A program made the translations under genes and the position numbers. Shown here piece after piece: positions 8,815-17,073 of a stretch of DNA of 34,836 nt. The stretch is taken from positions 1-34,836 of the forward strand of contig NZ_BMPI01000100.1 of assembly GCF_014647515.1 (NCBI RefSeq), in the 5' to 3' direction. Source of the DNA: Dactylosporangium sucinum (GTDB lineage: Bacteria; Actinomycetota; Actinomycetes; Mycobacteriales; Micromonosporaceae). The notes beneath the pieces are model-generated. The model ran no database searches. It was not told where the DNA came from and saw only the letters and a program-made list of their open reading frames with translations. Position 1 is the stretch's first letter, and every line of letters begins with the position of its first letter.

Positions 8815-9282
8815 TCAGCAGTGATGCGTCAGGAGTGATGCGGCGGCCGGGGCCGGCGCGGACCAGCGTTCGGTCAACGCGTGGATGGCGGGCGCCAGGC
8901 CCGGGCCGGGAGACAGCGCGCAGAGGTTCGCCTGCACGATCGTCAACAGGTCGCGCCTCGTGCGGGCCACCACCACGCCCGGGTGGGCGGCGGCCGGGTC
9001 GCCGTCCAGGACGGCCACGCGGGCCCGGGTGACGCCGAGCTGTCCGGTGCCGGTGAGGAACGTCGCGTCAGCGAAGAGCAGCGGGACACGGTGGGCCCGG
9101 GTCCAGCCGGCCACCAGGAGTACCGCCAGACCCTCCGCGGTCACAGCGCGCGCGACCGCCTCGTCGGGGCGGATCACCAGGCCCGGGGCGACGCACGCCA
9201 CCTCTTCCGGGTGACGGCGGCGAAGTCCCTCCAGGGCGGCGACGACCGGTGCCAGTGGCGATGTCATCGCGAGGAGGGCCAT
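8815..9282 (-). CDS. small orphan protein behind an iron-box promoter
   Basis: A 155-residue protein I do not recognise. It is Ala/Leu/Val-rich, with alternating short hydrophobic stretches (GLAVLLVAGW, VPLLFADATFL), ends in Thr-His-His-Cys, and has no clear signal peptide or membrane helix. ATG 9282 is chosen because an apparent sigma-A promoter places the transcription start at it (leaderless). Other in-frame starts are ATG 9300, which lies inside the operator, and ATG 9267. It is divergent from dinB. The promoter context suggests an iron-repressed function, but nothing in the protein itself identifies it. Confidence 0.6.
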   Translation of the reverse strand: MALLAMTSPLAPVVAALEGLRRRHPEEVACVAPGLVIRPDEAVARAVTAEGLAVLLVAGWTRAHRVPLLFADATFLTGTGQLGVTRARVAVLDGDPAAAHPGVVVARTRRDLLTIVQANLCALSPGPGLAPAIHALTERWSAPAPAAASLLTHHC

Positions 9283-9287
9283 GCCAG

Positions 9288-9317
9288 GAAGGTAAGGCAT
9301 GCCTAACTTAGAGTCAA
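9288..9317 (-). promoter_or_regulatory. iron-box (DtxR/IdeR-type) promoter
   Basis: On the minus strand TTGACT (complement of 9312-9317), a 17-nt spacer and TACCTT (complement of 9289-9294) form a good sigma-A promoter, with ATG 9282 six nt after the -10. Across the spacer and -10 lies a 19-nt sequence (9306 to 9288) reading TTAGGCATGCCTTACCTTC. By eye it matches 12 of 19 positions of the DtxR/IdeR consensus, including both TTAGG and ACCT half-site ends. Its core is also the near-palindrome GTTAGGCATGCCTTAC. Binding here would block RNA polymerase. Confidence 0.65.
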
Positions 9318-9378
9318 TTGGGTGGCCGCCCGGCTCGGCTGCTCGGCTCGGCCGCCCGGAATTGTCAGAGGGTCCGGC

Positions 9379-9391
9379 TAAGGTTCGCGGT
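9379..9391 (+). promoter_or_regulatory. likely leaderless promoter of dinB
   Basis: TAAGGT (9379-9384) is 7 nt before the in-frame GTG at 9392. A TTGTCA at 9362 is too close (11 nt) to be a normal -35. No LexA-type box (GAAC-N4-GTTC) was seen. Confidence 0.45.
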
Positions 9392-10705
9392 GTGGGGCGA
9401 AGTCAGGTGGTGCCGCGCGACGGGGCGGGGTCGGGGGAGTTCGGTCCGGGGGCCGACGACACCGGCTGCACGGTGCTGCACGTGGACATGGACGCGTTCT
9501 ACGCGTCGGTGGAGATCCGCCGGAGACCGGAGTTGCGAGGCAAGCCGGTGATCGTGGGCGGGGCGGGTCCGCGCGGGGTGGTGTCGGCGGCGAGCTACGA
9601 GGCCCGCAAGTATGGCGTGCGCAGCGCCATGCCCGGCAGCCGCGCGCAGCGGCTCTGCCCGCACGCGGTGTTCCTGCCGCCGGACTTCACGGCCTACGGG
9701 GAGGCGTCGCGGGCGGTCATGGCGATCTTCCGGGACGTGACGCCGCTGGTGGAGCCGCTGTCGCTCGATGAGGCGTTCCTCGACGTGGCCGGCGCGCGGC
9801 GGCTGCTCGGCCGGCCCGCCGAGATCGCCGCGCTGATCCGCCGCCGGGTCGCCGAGGAGCAGCGGCTGACCTGCTCGGTCGGGGTGGCGCCGACGAAGTT
9901 CATGGCGAAGCTCGGCTCGACGCGGGCGAAGCCCGACGGGATGGCCGTCATTCCGGTGGGGCGCGTGCTGGAATACCTGCATCCGCTGCCCGTGGCGTCG
10001 GTCTGGGGCGTCGGCGAGAAGACCGCCGAGGTCCTCCAGCGGCTCGGCCTGAAGACCGTCGGCGACCTCGCCGCGGCACCCGTGGGCATGCTCCGGGCCG
10101 CGCTCGGGGACGCCGCGGCCGTCCACCTGCACGAGCTGTCCTGGGGGAGGGACCCCCGGCGGGTGATTCCCGAGCAGGTGGAGAAGTCGATCGGCGCCGA
10201 GACCACGTTCGATGTCGACGTGAGCGACCTGTCAATCATCCGACGGACGATGCTGGCCCTGTCGACGAAGGTCGCCCAGCGCCTCCGCCAGGCGGGCCAG
10301 GCGGGCCGCACGGTCTCGGTCAAGATCAGGCTGGCCGACTTCCAGACGCTCAGCCGGTCACGCACCGTCGACGTCCCGACCGACGTCAGCCGCGAGATCT
10401 TCGAGATCGGCTGGTCGTTGTTCCAGTCCGCACGCCTGGGCGAGCGGATTCGCCTGATCGGCGTGCGGGTCGAGGGCCTTGTCCACGCCGACGGCACGCC
10501 CCGCCAGATGACGCTGGGTGAGCGCGACCACGGCTGGCGCGACGCCGAGCGGGCGGCCGACGCGGTGGCCGCGCGGTTCGGGTCGGGGCTCGTGCAACCG
10601 GCCAGTCTGCTCGGCGGCGACGGGCTGCGCCCGGATGGAAACGGCGCCGCACCCGCCCGGGAGCGGGCAGGAGAGTCCCAGACGCGACACAATGGAAGGA
10701 CATAG
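9392..10705 (+). CDS. dinB: DNA polymerase IV (Y family)
   Basis: A 437-residue translesion polymerase. Palm residues are Asp32/Asp34 in LHVDMDAFYASVE and Asp126-Glu127 in SLDEAFLDV. Also present: GVVSAASYEARKYGVRSAMP, SVGVAPTKFMAKLGSTRAKPDG, the helix-hairpin-helix region VWGVGEKTAEVLQRLG, and the little-finger domain (EKSIGAETTFDVDV...RTVSVKIRLADFQTLSRSRT). No beta-clamp motif is obvious in the polar C-terminal tail. The frame is open back to 9299, but homology begins at the LHVDMD strand, and a -10 element 7 nt before GTG 9392 favours that start. The gene next along is a DUF3040 membrane protein. Confidence 0.93.
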   Translation: MGRSQVVPRDGAGSGEFGPGADDTGCTVLHVDMDAFYASVEIRRRPELRGKPVIVGGAGPRGVVSAASYEARKYGVRSAMPGSRAQRLCPHAVFLPPDFTAYGEASRAVMAIFRDVTPLVEPLSLDEAFLDVAGARRLLGRPAEIAALIRRRVAEEQRLTCSVGVAPTKFMAKLGSTRAKPDGMAVIPVGRVLEYLHPLPVASVWGVGEKTAEVLQRLGLKTVGDLAAAPVGMLRAALGDAAAVHLHELSWGRDPRRVIPEQVEKSIGAETTFDVDVSDLSIIRRTMLALSTKVAQRLRQAGQAGRTVSVKIRLADFQTLSRSRTVDVPTDVSREIFEIGWSLFQSARLGERIRLIGVRVEGLVHADGTPRQMTLGERDHGWRDAERAADAVAARFGSGLVQPASLLGGDGLRPDGNGAAPARERAGESQTRHNGRT

Positions 10706-10795
10706 GAGCCACACTCGACGGAAAATCGGCACGGCCGGACCATCGTCCCGCTTTCCGACGGGTTGACCCCCTCGTAAACTTGCCAGTACGCAGCC

Positions 10796-10812
10796 GTCCG
10801 GCTGTGCCGGAC
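10796..10812. repeat. short inverted repeat upstream of the DUF3040 gene
   Basis: A perfect GTCCGGC-TGT-GCCGGAC hairpin in the 151-bp gap between dinB and the DUF3040 gene. A possible -10 (TAAACT, 10775-10780) precedes it, so it would lie in the 5' leader. Function unknown. Confidence 0.4.
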
Positions 10813-10856
10813 AGCCGGTCCATCGGGGCCGGCCTTCGCGACCGGGGAGGAGTGCC

Positions 10857-11240
10857 GTGCCGCTCTCGGAGCACGAGCAGCGGCTGTTCGAGCAGATCGA
10901 GCGGTCGCTAGCCGAGGATCCCAAGTTCGCGTCTGCGGTGCGCGCCACCGACCCGCGGTTCCATGCCAAGCGCCGGATGATCGCCGCCGCGGTGTTCCTG
11001 CTCGCCGGCATGGGGCTGCTCGTCTACGGTGTCGCCATCTCCGTCCCGCCACTCGGCGTCGGCGGTTTCGTCGTCATGCTGGGCGCCCTGGCGTTCGGCA
11101 TGCAAGCGTACCGGCGCGGCCAGACCACCGACCTGCACGCGGTCGGCGGCACTGCGACCCGCCGCACCCGCTCCCGCCGCGGCGGCCTCGTCGACCGCCT
11201 GGAGGAACGCTGGCGACGCCGCCCCGAGGGCGACGTCTGA
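10857..11240 (+). CDS. DUF3040 membrane protein
   Basis: A 127-residue protein of the actinobacterial DUF3040 family. The N-terminus MPLSEHEQRLFEQIERSLAEDP is the family hallmark, followed by two membrane helices (about residues 40-61 and 64-84) and a basic cytoplasmic tail (RRTRSRRGG, EERWRRRPEGD). Function unknown. It starts at GTG 10857 with a strong RBS (GGGGAGGAG) five nt upstream. Homologues are often found near mraZ and the division cluster; here mraZ is about 13 kb downstream. Confidence 0.88.
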   Translation: MPLSEHEQRLFEQIERSLAEDPKFASAVRATDPRFHAKRRMIAAAVFLLAGMGLLVYGVAISVPPLGVGGFVVMLGALAFGMQAYRRGQTTDLHAVGGTATRRTRSRRGGLVDRLEERWRRRPEGDV

Positions 11241-11300
11241 CCTTCGGGGTCCAGCCGCAACTCCAGCGGGCGGCCTGCCGCCGTTCGCGACGCGCTTGAG

Positions 11301-11336
11301 TGGCGCGCGCCTTGTGTACCTACAGGGCGCGCGCCA
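11301..11336. terminator. terminator hairpin after the DUF3040 gene
   Basis: A perfect 11-bp stem TGGCGCGCGCC (11301-11311) pairs with 11326-11336 across a 14-nt loop, 60 nt after the stop. A modest T-rich tract (ATTCGTTCATTTC) follows. It is the likely end of the DUF3040 transcript. Confidence 0.7.
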
Positions 11337-11508
11337 TTCGTTCATTTCGGGCGTCTTTGCGCCGCTTTGTTCTGCGCCGCTTCGCTAGCGGTGCGGGCAC
11401 GCCGGCTGCCCGCCGAGTGTCAGGTCCCGGGCAACATTTCCGACAAGTCCGACAAGTCCGGCGAGGCCGGCGGATGGTGGCCGGCGATCGTGCGGGCCGG
11501 CCGGTGCT

Positions 11509-11570
11509 GCCCATGATCGATGGCGAGTTTTGGTTGCCATGGCAGCCGAAAGTCTCCATCGATCATGGGC
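11509..11570. repeat. dispersed palindromic element, copy A
   Basis: The outer arms are a perfect 15-bp inverted repeat (GCCCATGATCGATGG at 11509-11523, complement at 11556-11570) around a 32-nt loop containing GGTTGCC-N5-AGCC. The reverse complement of 33307-33358 has the same blocks with identical spacing. It is part of the ~710-bp gene-free stretch 11241-11952 between convergent genes, which otherwise holds two terminators and a G-rich repeat tract. Confidence 0.8.
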
Positions 11571-11658
11571 CTTGCGGGCTCGCGGCGGATCGGGGACAGA
11601 GGGCGCCGGCCCGGACCGAGATCGGACCGCAATCGGAGCGGCGTCGGAGCGGGCCAGA

Positions 11659-11797
11659 TCGGCTCGGCTCGGGCCGGAATCGGGGCGTGTCAGGTCGGCT
11701 CGGCTCGGGGCCGGAATCGGGGCCGGAATCGGGGCGTGTCAGGTCGGCTCGGGTCGGGGCCGGAATCGGGTCGGCTCGGGTCGGGGCCGGAGTCGGG
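11659..11797. repeat. imperfect G-rich tandem repeats with G-quadruplex potential
   Basis: Four units begin TCGGCTCGG (11659, 11695, 11744, 11771) and carry one or two GGGCCGGAATCGGG segments. The first two units end GGCGTGTCAGG. Three GGGG runs are evenly spaced at 11707, 11719 and 11731. The long frames through this region on both strands arise from the simple TCGG composition and are not genes. Confidence 0.7.
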
Positions 11798-11904
11798 TCG
11801 GCGCCGAACCGGATCGGGGAGGCGGAGCCGGCCGGAGCGGAGGGTGACCGCCCGGGGGAAGGTCGCTCGGGGTTTCCGGGGCCGGGTCGCGGTTGGAGAC
11901 GTGA

Positions 11905-11939
11905 AGAGGGGCGCCTGCCGGAACGGCGGGCGCCCCTCT
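11905..11939 (-). terminator. terminator of the moxR-DUF58-transglutaminase operon
   Basis: A perfect 11-bp stem AGAGGGGCGCC (11905-11915) pairs with 11929-11939, extended inside by GCCG/CGGC around GAA. It lies 13 nt beyond the transglutaminase stop (11953) on the minus strand. There is only a short T stretch after it. Confidence 0.75.
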
Positions 11940-11952
11940 CTCCTCGCAACGG

Positions 11953-14454
11953 TCAGCGGTCGGCTCGCTTCGCCACGAAGCGGCGGACGCTCAGGGCCCG
12001 TGCGAGCTGGTCCCAGCCCCGGCCCAGCGCCACCGAGATGTTGCTGGAGCGGATGCCGATGGCCGCGCGCCAGCGGCGCAGGACCGACGGCGGCAGCACC
12101 ACCGCCAGGATGCGGGTCTTGCGCGGGGCCCTGGCGGCGAACGCCGACTGGACGTCCGACACCGCCGTGCGCAGCTCGCGGCCGGTCAGCGGCCGGCGGG
12201 CGTAGCGGGCGTGCTCCTCCGCGGTGCTCAGGAGCCGGACGCCGGCGGCGGCGTTGTCGCGCAGGCGCTCCTTCGTGACCAGGCGGTCGACCGTCGCTCG
12301 CGGGGTCTCGGCCTCGTCCGTGGGCACGTGGTAGTCGATCATCAGGTCGACCAGCTCGTCCCAGGCGCTGTGGGCGTCGGCGCGGGCCCGCACGTAGGAC
12401 TGGTCGTCCACCGGCAGCACCGTCATCGTCGGGGCGTCCGGGGACATGCCGGGTGGCGTGTGGGCGACCGGCACCGGGCCGCCCGGAGCGGCCAGCGTCA
12501 GGCGCCGTCGGCGGGTGCGGCTGCGGGCCAGGGCCGGCGACAGGAGCAGCAGGAGCAGCAGGAGGCCGCCGCCGGCCCACGGCGCGACGGTGCCGATCGT
12601 CGACAGGAGCGACGCCTTCTGCGGACCGGTGTCGCCCGTGGTCGTGCCCGGGTTGTTGCCCTGGTCGCTGCCCGGCGCGGCCGCGCCCGCCGACGGGTCG
12701 ACGCCCGGGTCGGCGCCGCCGCGGTCGACCGGGTCGTCACCCACGACGGTGTCGTCGGAGCGGGGAAGGTACGACGGGGTGACCGAGCCGATGATCGCCG
12801 TGGCCGGCGTGGCGTCGAACGGCAGCCAGCCGAAGCTCGGGAAGTAGACCTCGGTCCAGGCGTGCAGGTTGATGTTGGTCAGGGTCATCGTGTCGCCCTG
12901 CCGGTCGCCGCCGCGGGCGAAGCCGAAGGCGACCCGGGACGGGATCTTGGCCTCGCGGAGCAGCCAGCCGAAGGCGGCCGCGTACTGCGCGCAGTAGCCG
13001 CGCTTGTTCTGCAGGAAGTCGACGATCTTCGTGCCGCTGGTGTCGGGGCCGGTCGACGTGTCGTAGACGAACCCGTTCGACGGGGCGAAGAAGTTGTAGA
13101 TCGCCAGGACCTTGTCCAGCTCCGTCGTCTTGCCCTTGGTGAGCTCGGCGACGAGGTTCTTGACGTAGGAGTTGGCCGGGGCCGAGAGCACGTCGCGCAG
13201 CTGCGGGTCGTTGGTGTTGATCGGGTCCGCGTTGCGCAGGTCGTCGTTGGTGATGTCGGGCCGGACGTACTCGACCGTGTACTTCTTCTTGGCCGACGTC
13301 TGCTTGTTCTTGCTCGCGTAGACGACCGCGGTGCGCCGGTCGAACGCCCACTCGCTGTCGACCTTCTCGATCTTGGTCGGCCAGATGTAGAGCGGCAGGA
13401 AGGCGATCGCCAGCTCGTTGGTGACCTCGATGTTCGCCTTGTACGTGGTGGTCTTGATCGACGGGTCCCAGGTCGGGCCGGCGATGCCGGAGTTGACGGA
13501 CTGGCCGCCGGTGATCGGCTTGCCGTTGAAGCCCTTGTTGGTCAGCTCCTCGAGCACGTTGAACCGCAGGTAGAACGGGTTCTTGTCGTTGACGTTGGTG
13601 ACCTTGATCATGTCGGTCTTCTTGTTGCGGTTCAGCTGGCCGTCGAGCAGGGCGAACATGCTCACGGACCGGCCGTTGCCGCCCCGGCCGCCGATGCCCG
13701 GGCCGCCGCCGGCGCCGGTGCCGAAGCGCTCCAGCACGCCGGCGGGCATCGCGAAGGGCAGCAGCGGCAGCAGTACCGCAGCGGCCACACCCACCGCCCC
13801 GAGCCGCTGCCCGGCCGCGGCGAGCGGCGACGGCTCCCACAGGTCGACGTCGCGCCCGTCGCCGGTGAAGCGGCGGCCGAAGCGCCGCACCCGGTCGACG
13901 TTGTCGGTGACGAGCAGCCACAGGAAGCCGAGCGCGCCGAGCACGAACGGGAACCAGCTGGTGCTCTCGGTGGTGACGGTGACCGGCACCGAGTAGATCG
14001 CGAGCATCGGCAGCCCGGCCAGCGCCGGCCGGCGCAGGACGACCGCGAACAGGTCGACCAGCAGCGCGACCACGGCGACGCCCAGCGTGGCGAGGAAGAG
14101 GAAGCCCTCGCGGTCGCCGACCGGCGTCGCGAACTCGCTCATCTCGGTGGTCGCCGTGCGCAGCAGCTCGGCGAAGTGCGCGATGGTCCCCGGCGAGGGG
14201 ATGATCCCGACGAACTCCTGGTGACTGCGGAACAACCAGGTCAACGCGACGAGACCGGTCAGCGCCATCGACGCGGTCGGCGCCCAGGCCGGCGCGCGCA
14301 GGCTGCGCACCAGCAGCCCCACGCCGCACATCGCGGCGACGACCAGGAACGAGCGGATGGCCCAGGTCTGGTGCTCGAAGACGTTGATGAGCGGCAGCGA
14401 GGCCAGGAACGCCGAGCCGGCCGCGATGAGCGTGAGGTGCTTGCGCTGGTTCAC
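11953..14454 (-). CDS. transglutaminase-like membrane protein (TgpA family, DUF3488/DUF4129)
   Basis: An 833-residue protein. About six membrane helices occupy the first 250 residues (LTLIAAGSAFLASLPLI, LVALTWLF and so on). A large external domain follows with the transglutaminase-like triad Cys488 (NKRGYCAQYAAAF), His531 (NLHAWTEVYF) and Asp547 (LPFDATP). A Gly/Asp/Pro-rich linker, one more helix (APWAGGGLLLLLLLL) and a basic cytoplasmic tail complete it. It starts at GTG 14454, overlapping the DUF58 stop by 4 nt. The MoxR-DUF58-transglutaminase set is widespread in actinobacteria, and a cell-envelope role is usually assumed. The substrate is unknown. Confidence 0.9.
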   Translation of the reverse strand: MNQRKHLTLIAAGSAFLASLPLINVFEHQTWAIRSFLVVAAMCGVGLLVRSLRAPAWAPTASMALTGLVALTWLFRSHQEFVGIIPSPGTIAHFAELLRTATTEMSEFATPVGDREGFLFLATLGVAVVALLVDLFAVVLRRPALAGLPMLAIYSVPVTVTTESTSWFPFVLGALGFLWLLVTDNVDRVRRFGRRFTGDGRDVDLWEPSPLAAAGQRLGAVGVAAAVLLPLLPFAMPAGVLERFGTGAGGGPGIGGRGGNGRSVSMFALLDGQLNRNKKTDMIKVTNVNDKNPFYLRFNVLEELTNKGFNGKPITGGQSVNSGIAGPTWDPSIKTTTYKANIEVTNELAIAFLPLYIWPTKIEKVDSEWAFDRRTAVVYASKNKQTSAKKKYTVEYVRPDITNDDLRNADPINTNDPQLRDVLSAPANSYVKNLVAELTKGKTTELDKVLAIYNFFAPSNGFVYDTSTGPDTSGTKIVDFLQNKRGYCAQYAAAFGWLLREAKIPSRVAFGFARGGDRQGDTMTLTNINLHAWTEVYFPSFGWLPFDATPATAIIGSVTPSYLPRSDDTVVGDDPVDRGGADPGVDPSAGAAAPGSDQGNNPGTTTGDTGPQKASLLSTIGTVAPWAGGGLLLLLLLLSPALARSRTRRRRLTLAAPGGPVPVAHTPPGMSPDAPTMTVLPVDDQSYVRARADAHSAWDELVDLMIDYHVPTDEAETPRATVDRLVTKERLRDNAAAGVRLLSTAEEHARYARRPLTGRELRTAVSDVQSAFAARAPRKTRILAVVLPPSVLRRWRAAIGIRSSNISVALGRGWDQLARALSVRRFVAKRADR

Positions 14455-15749
14455 CGGACGCCTCCCGCGACGCTCTCGGCGGACGCGGCCCGCCAGGCGA
14501 AGCCCTGCGACCCCCGTCCCGTCTGTGGCCACAGCGCGGGCAGCTTCGCCCCATGCGGCACCTCGACCACCCGCCAGCCGCTGCGCAGCAGGGCCAGCGA
14601 CGCCACGCCGTGGGCGCGGTCGGCCTCCTCGCGGGCGGCGGTGGGCAGGTTGAGCCAGGTCGAGGAGTCGATGAACAGCGCGATGCAGGTCGCGTTGTTC
14701 GACCGGAACCCGGCCAGCAGCTCCGCCTCGGCCGAGGACAGCAGGCCGAAGATGCCGATGATCAGGCCGCCGTCGCTGCGCCGGCGGACCCGGTCGATCA
14801 GGGTGCCGATGTCGCCGCGCTGTGCCAGCCGCACGTCGGCGAGCTGGTCGAGCAGCGGGCCGTCACCGTCGATCTCGGTCGCGTCGACGTCGACGCCGGC
14901 GTCGGTCACCAGGCGCATCTTGTACCCCGCGTGCCGCAGGTGGACCGCGATGCTGGCGGCGGCCGACACGGCCCACTCGAAGCTGGCCGTCGGGCCCTCG
15001 CCGCGGTGGGCGGTCGAGCGGGTGTCGAGCACGACCGTCGCCCGGCTCTCCCAGGGCTGCTCCTCGCGGCGGACCATGAGCTCGCCGGTGCGCGCGGTCG
15101 AGCGCCAGTGCACGCGGCGCAGGTCGTCGCCGTACCGGTACTCCCGGGTGGCGGCGTCGTCCTCGCCGTGCACGGCCACCGACCGGGCGCGGCTCTCACC
15201 GGAGCCGGCGAACTCGCCGGCCAGCCGGACCGAGGGCAGCGGCACGACCTGCGGGATGACGGTGAGCCGGTCGACCGACGGGAACGCCCGGGTCAGCTCG
15301 CACAGCCCGAACGGGTCGGTGAGGCGCACGACCAGCGGGCCCACCTCGTAGCGGCCGCGGACGTCGGCGCGGACCGTGTAGGCGACCGAGCTGGCCTGGT
15401 GGGCGCCGAGCTTCTCCAGCACCAGCCGCGGGCGGCTGCCCAGCGCGTAGGGCAGCCGGTCCTCCAGCAGCATCGTGCCGGTGGGGAGGCGGGAGAGGTT
15501 CTGCAGGCGCAGGATCACCCGGGCGCTGGCGCCGACCTGCACCCGGTGCGGGTCGAGCGTGCGGCTGCAGGACAGCCGGTACCGCGTGCGGCCGACGTAG
15601 GCCGCCGACAGCAGCGGCAGCGCCGCCAGCAGCACCGCGACCCGCAGGAGATCGCGCTCACCCAGGATGAACGATGCGATGAGGGCCGCTGCGGCGGCGG
15701 CCAGGAAGCTACGGCCCCGTGTGGTGAGCCCCCGCAGCGCTTCCCGCAT
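14451..15749 (-). CDS. DUF58 domain-containing protein
   Basis: A 432-residue protein with an N-terminal pair of membrane helices (residues about 10-50: FLAAAAAALIASFIL, LRVAVLLAALPLLSAAYVG). An Ig-like region follows, then the DUF58 core with its signature EYRYGDDLRRVHWRSTARTGELMVRREEQ. The C-terminal part resembles a von Willebrand A-like fold (ATVVLDTRS). It is a partner of MoxR AAA+ ATPases. ATG 15749 is chosen: GGAGG lies 9 nt upstream and the moxR stop is just before it. A TTG at 15755 overlapping that stop is possible. Confidence 0.88.
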   Translation of the reverse strand: MREALRGLTTRGRSFLAAAAAALIASFILGERDLLRVAVLLAALPLLSAAYVGRTRYRLSCSRTLDPHRVQVGASARVILRLQNLSRLPTGTMLLEDRLPYALGSRPRLVLEKLGAHQASSVAYTVRADVRGRYEVGPLVVRLTDPFGLCELTRAFPSVDRLTVIPQVVPLPSVRLAGEFAGSGESRARSVAVHGEDDAATREYRYGDDLRRVHWRSTARTGELMVRREEQPWESRATVVLDTRSTAHRGEGPTASFEWAVSAAASIAVHLRHAGYKMRLVTDAGVDVDATEIDGDGPLLDQLADVRLAQRGDIGTLIDRVRRRSDGGLIIGIFGLLSSAEAELLAGFRSNNATCIALFIDSSTWLNLPTAAREEADRAHGVASLALLRSGWRVVEVPHGAKLPALWPQTGRGSQGFAWRAASAESVAGGVR

Positions 15750-15751
15750 GC

Positions 15752-16792
<1,041 letters not shown>

Positions 16793-16853
16793 CTGGCCTC
16801 CTCATGGTCGTGCCGTGGCCACCGTCAGGTGTAAGACCCATAGGTGAACCGCT

Positions 16854-16887
16854 CGGTTGCCGGAGATTTCGGCGTTCGCGGCAACCG
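16854..16887. repeat. inverted repeat in the moxR/kinase intergenic region
   Basis: A perfect CGGTTGCCG (16854-16862) pairs with CGGCAACCG (16879-16887), centres about 25 bp apart. It lies between the divergent moxR and kinase genes, upstream of both starts. It could be an operator or an RNA hairpin on the moxR side; nothing decides between them. Confidence 0.4.
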
Positions 16888-17073
16888 AAGCCGTTGGTAT
16901 CCCCTCAGGCTAGCCGGGGAATTGACAAGCCGCCGGACGGGATTCCGTCATTGCGGACATCCCGCCCCGAGCTGTCCAACCAATTTTGAGCGCCGCCCGA
17001 CTACCCCCGCGAATGTCCGACAAACGGCGTGCCCAAGATGTCGGCGGACGTCGATTGGGGCAGACTGATCGGC

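Noticed and set aside
9289..9317. LexA/SOS operator shared with dinB
   Set aside because: The palindrome fits an iron-box (TTAGG...ACCT) rather than a GAAC-N4-GTTC SOS box, and it lies over the promoter of the opposite gene, not dinB.
11300..12278. Long + strand frames 11300-12205 and 11520-12278
   Set aside because: They run through terminators and the TCGG-rich tract and then antisense into the transglutaminase gene; the composition is an artefact of the simple repeats.
12211..15351. 1046-residue + strand frame opposite the transglutaminase/DUF58 genes
   Set aside because: It is the antisense shadow of two well-supported genes; Arg/Gly/Val-rich translation with no domain.
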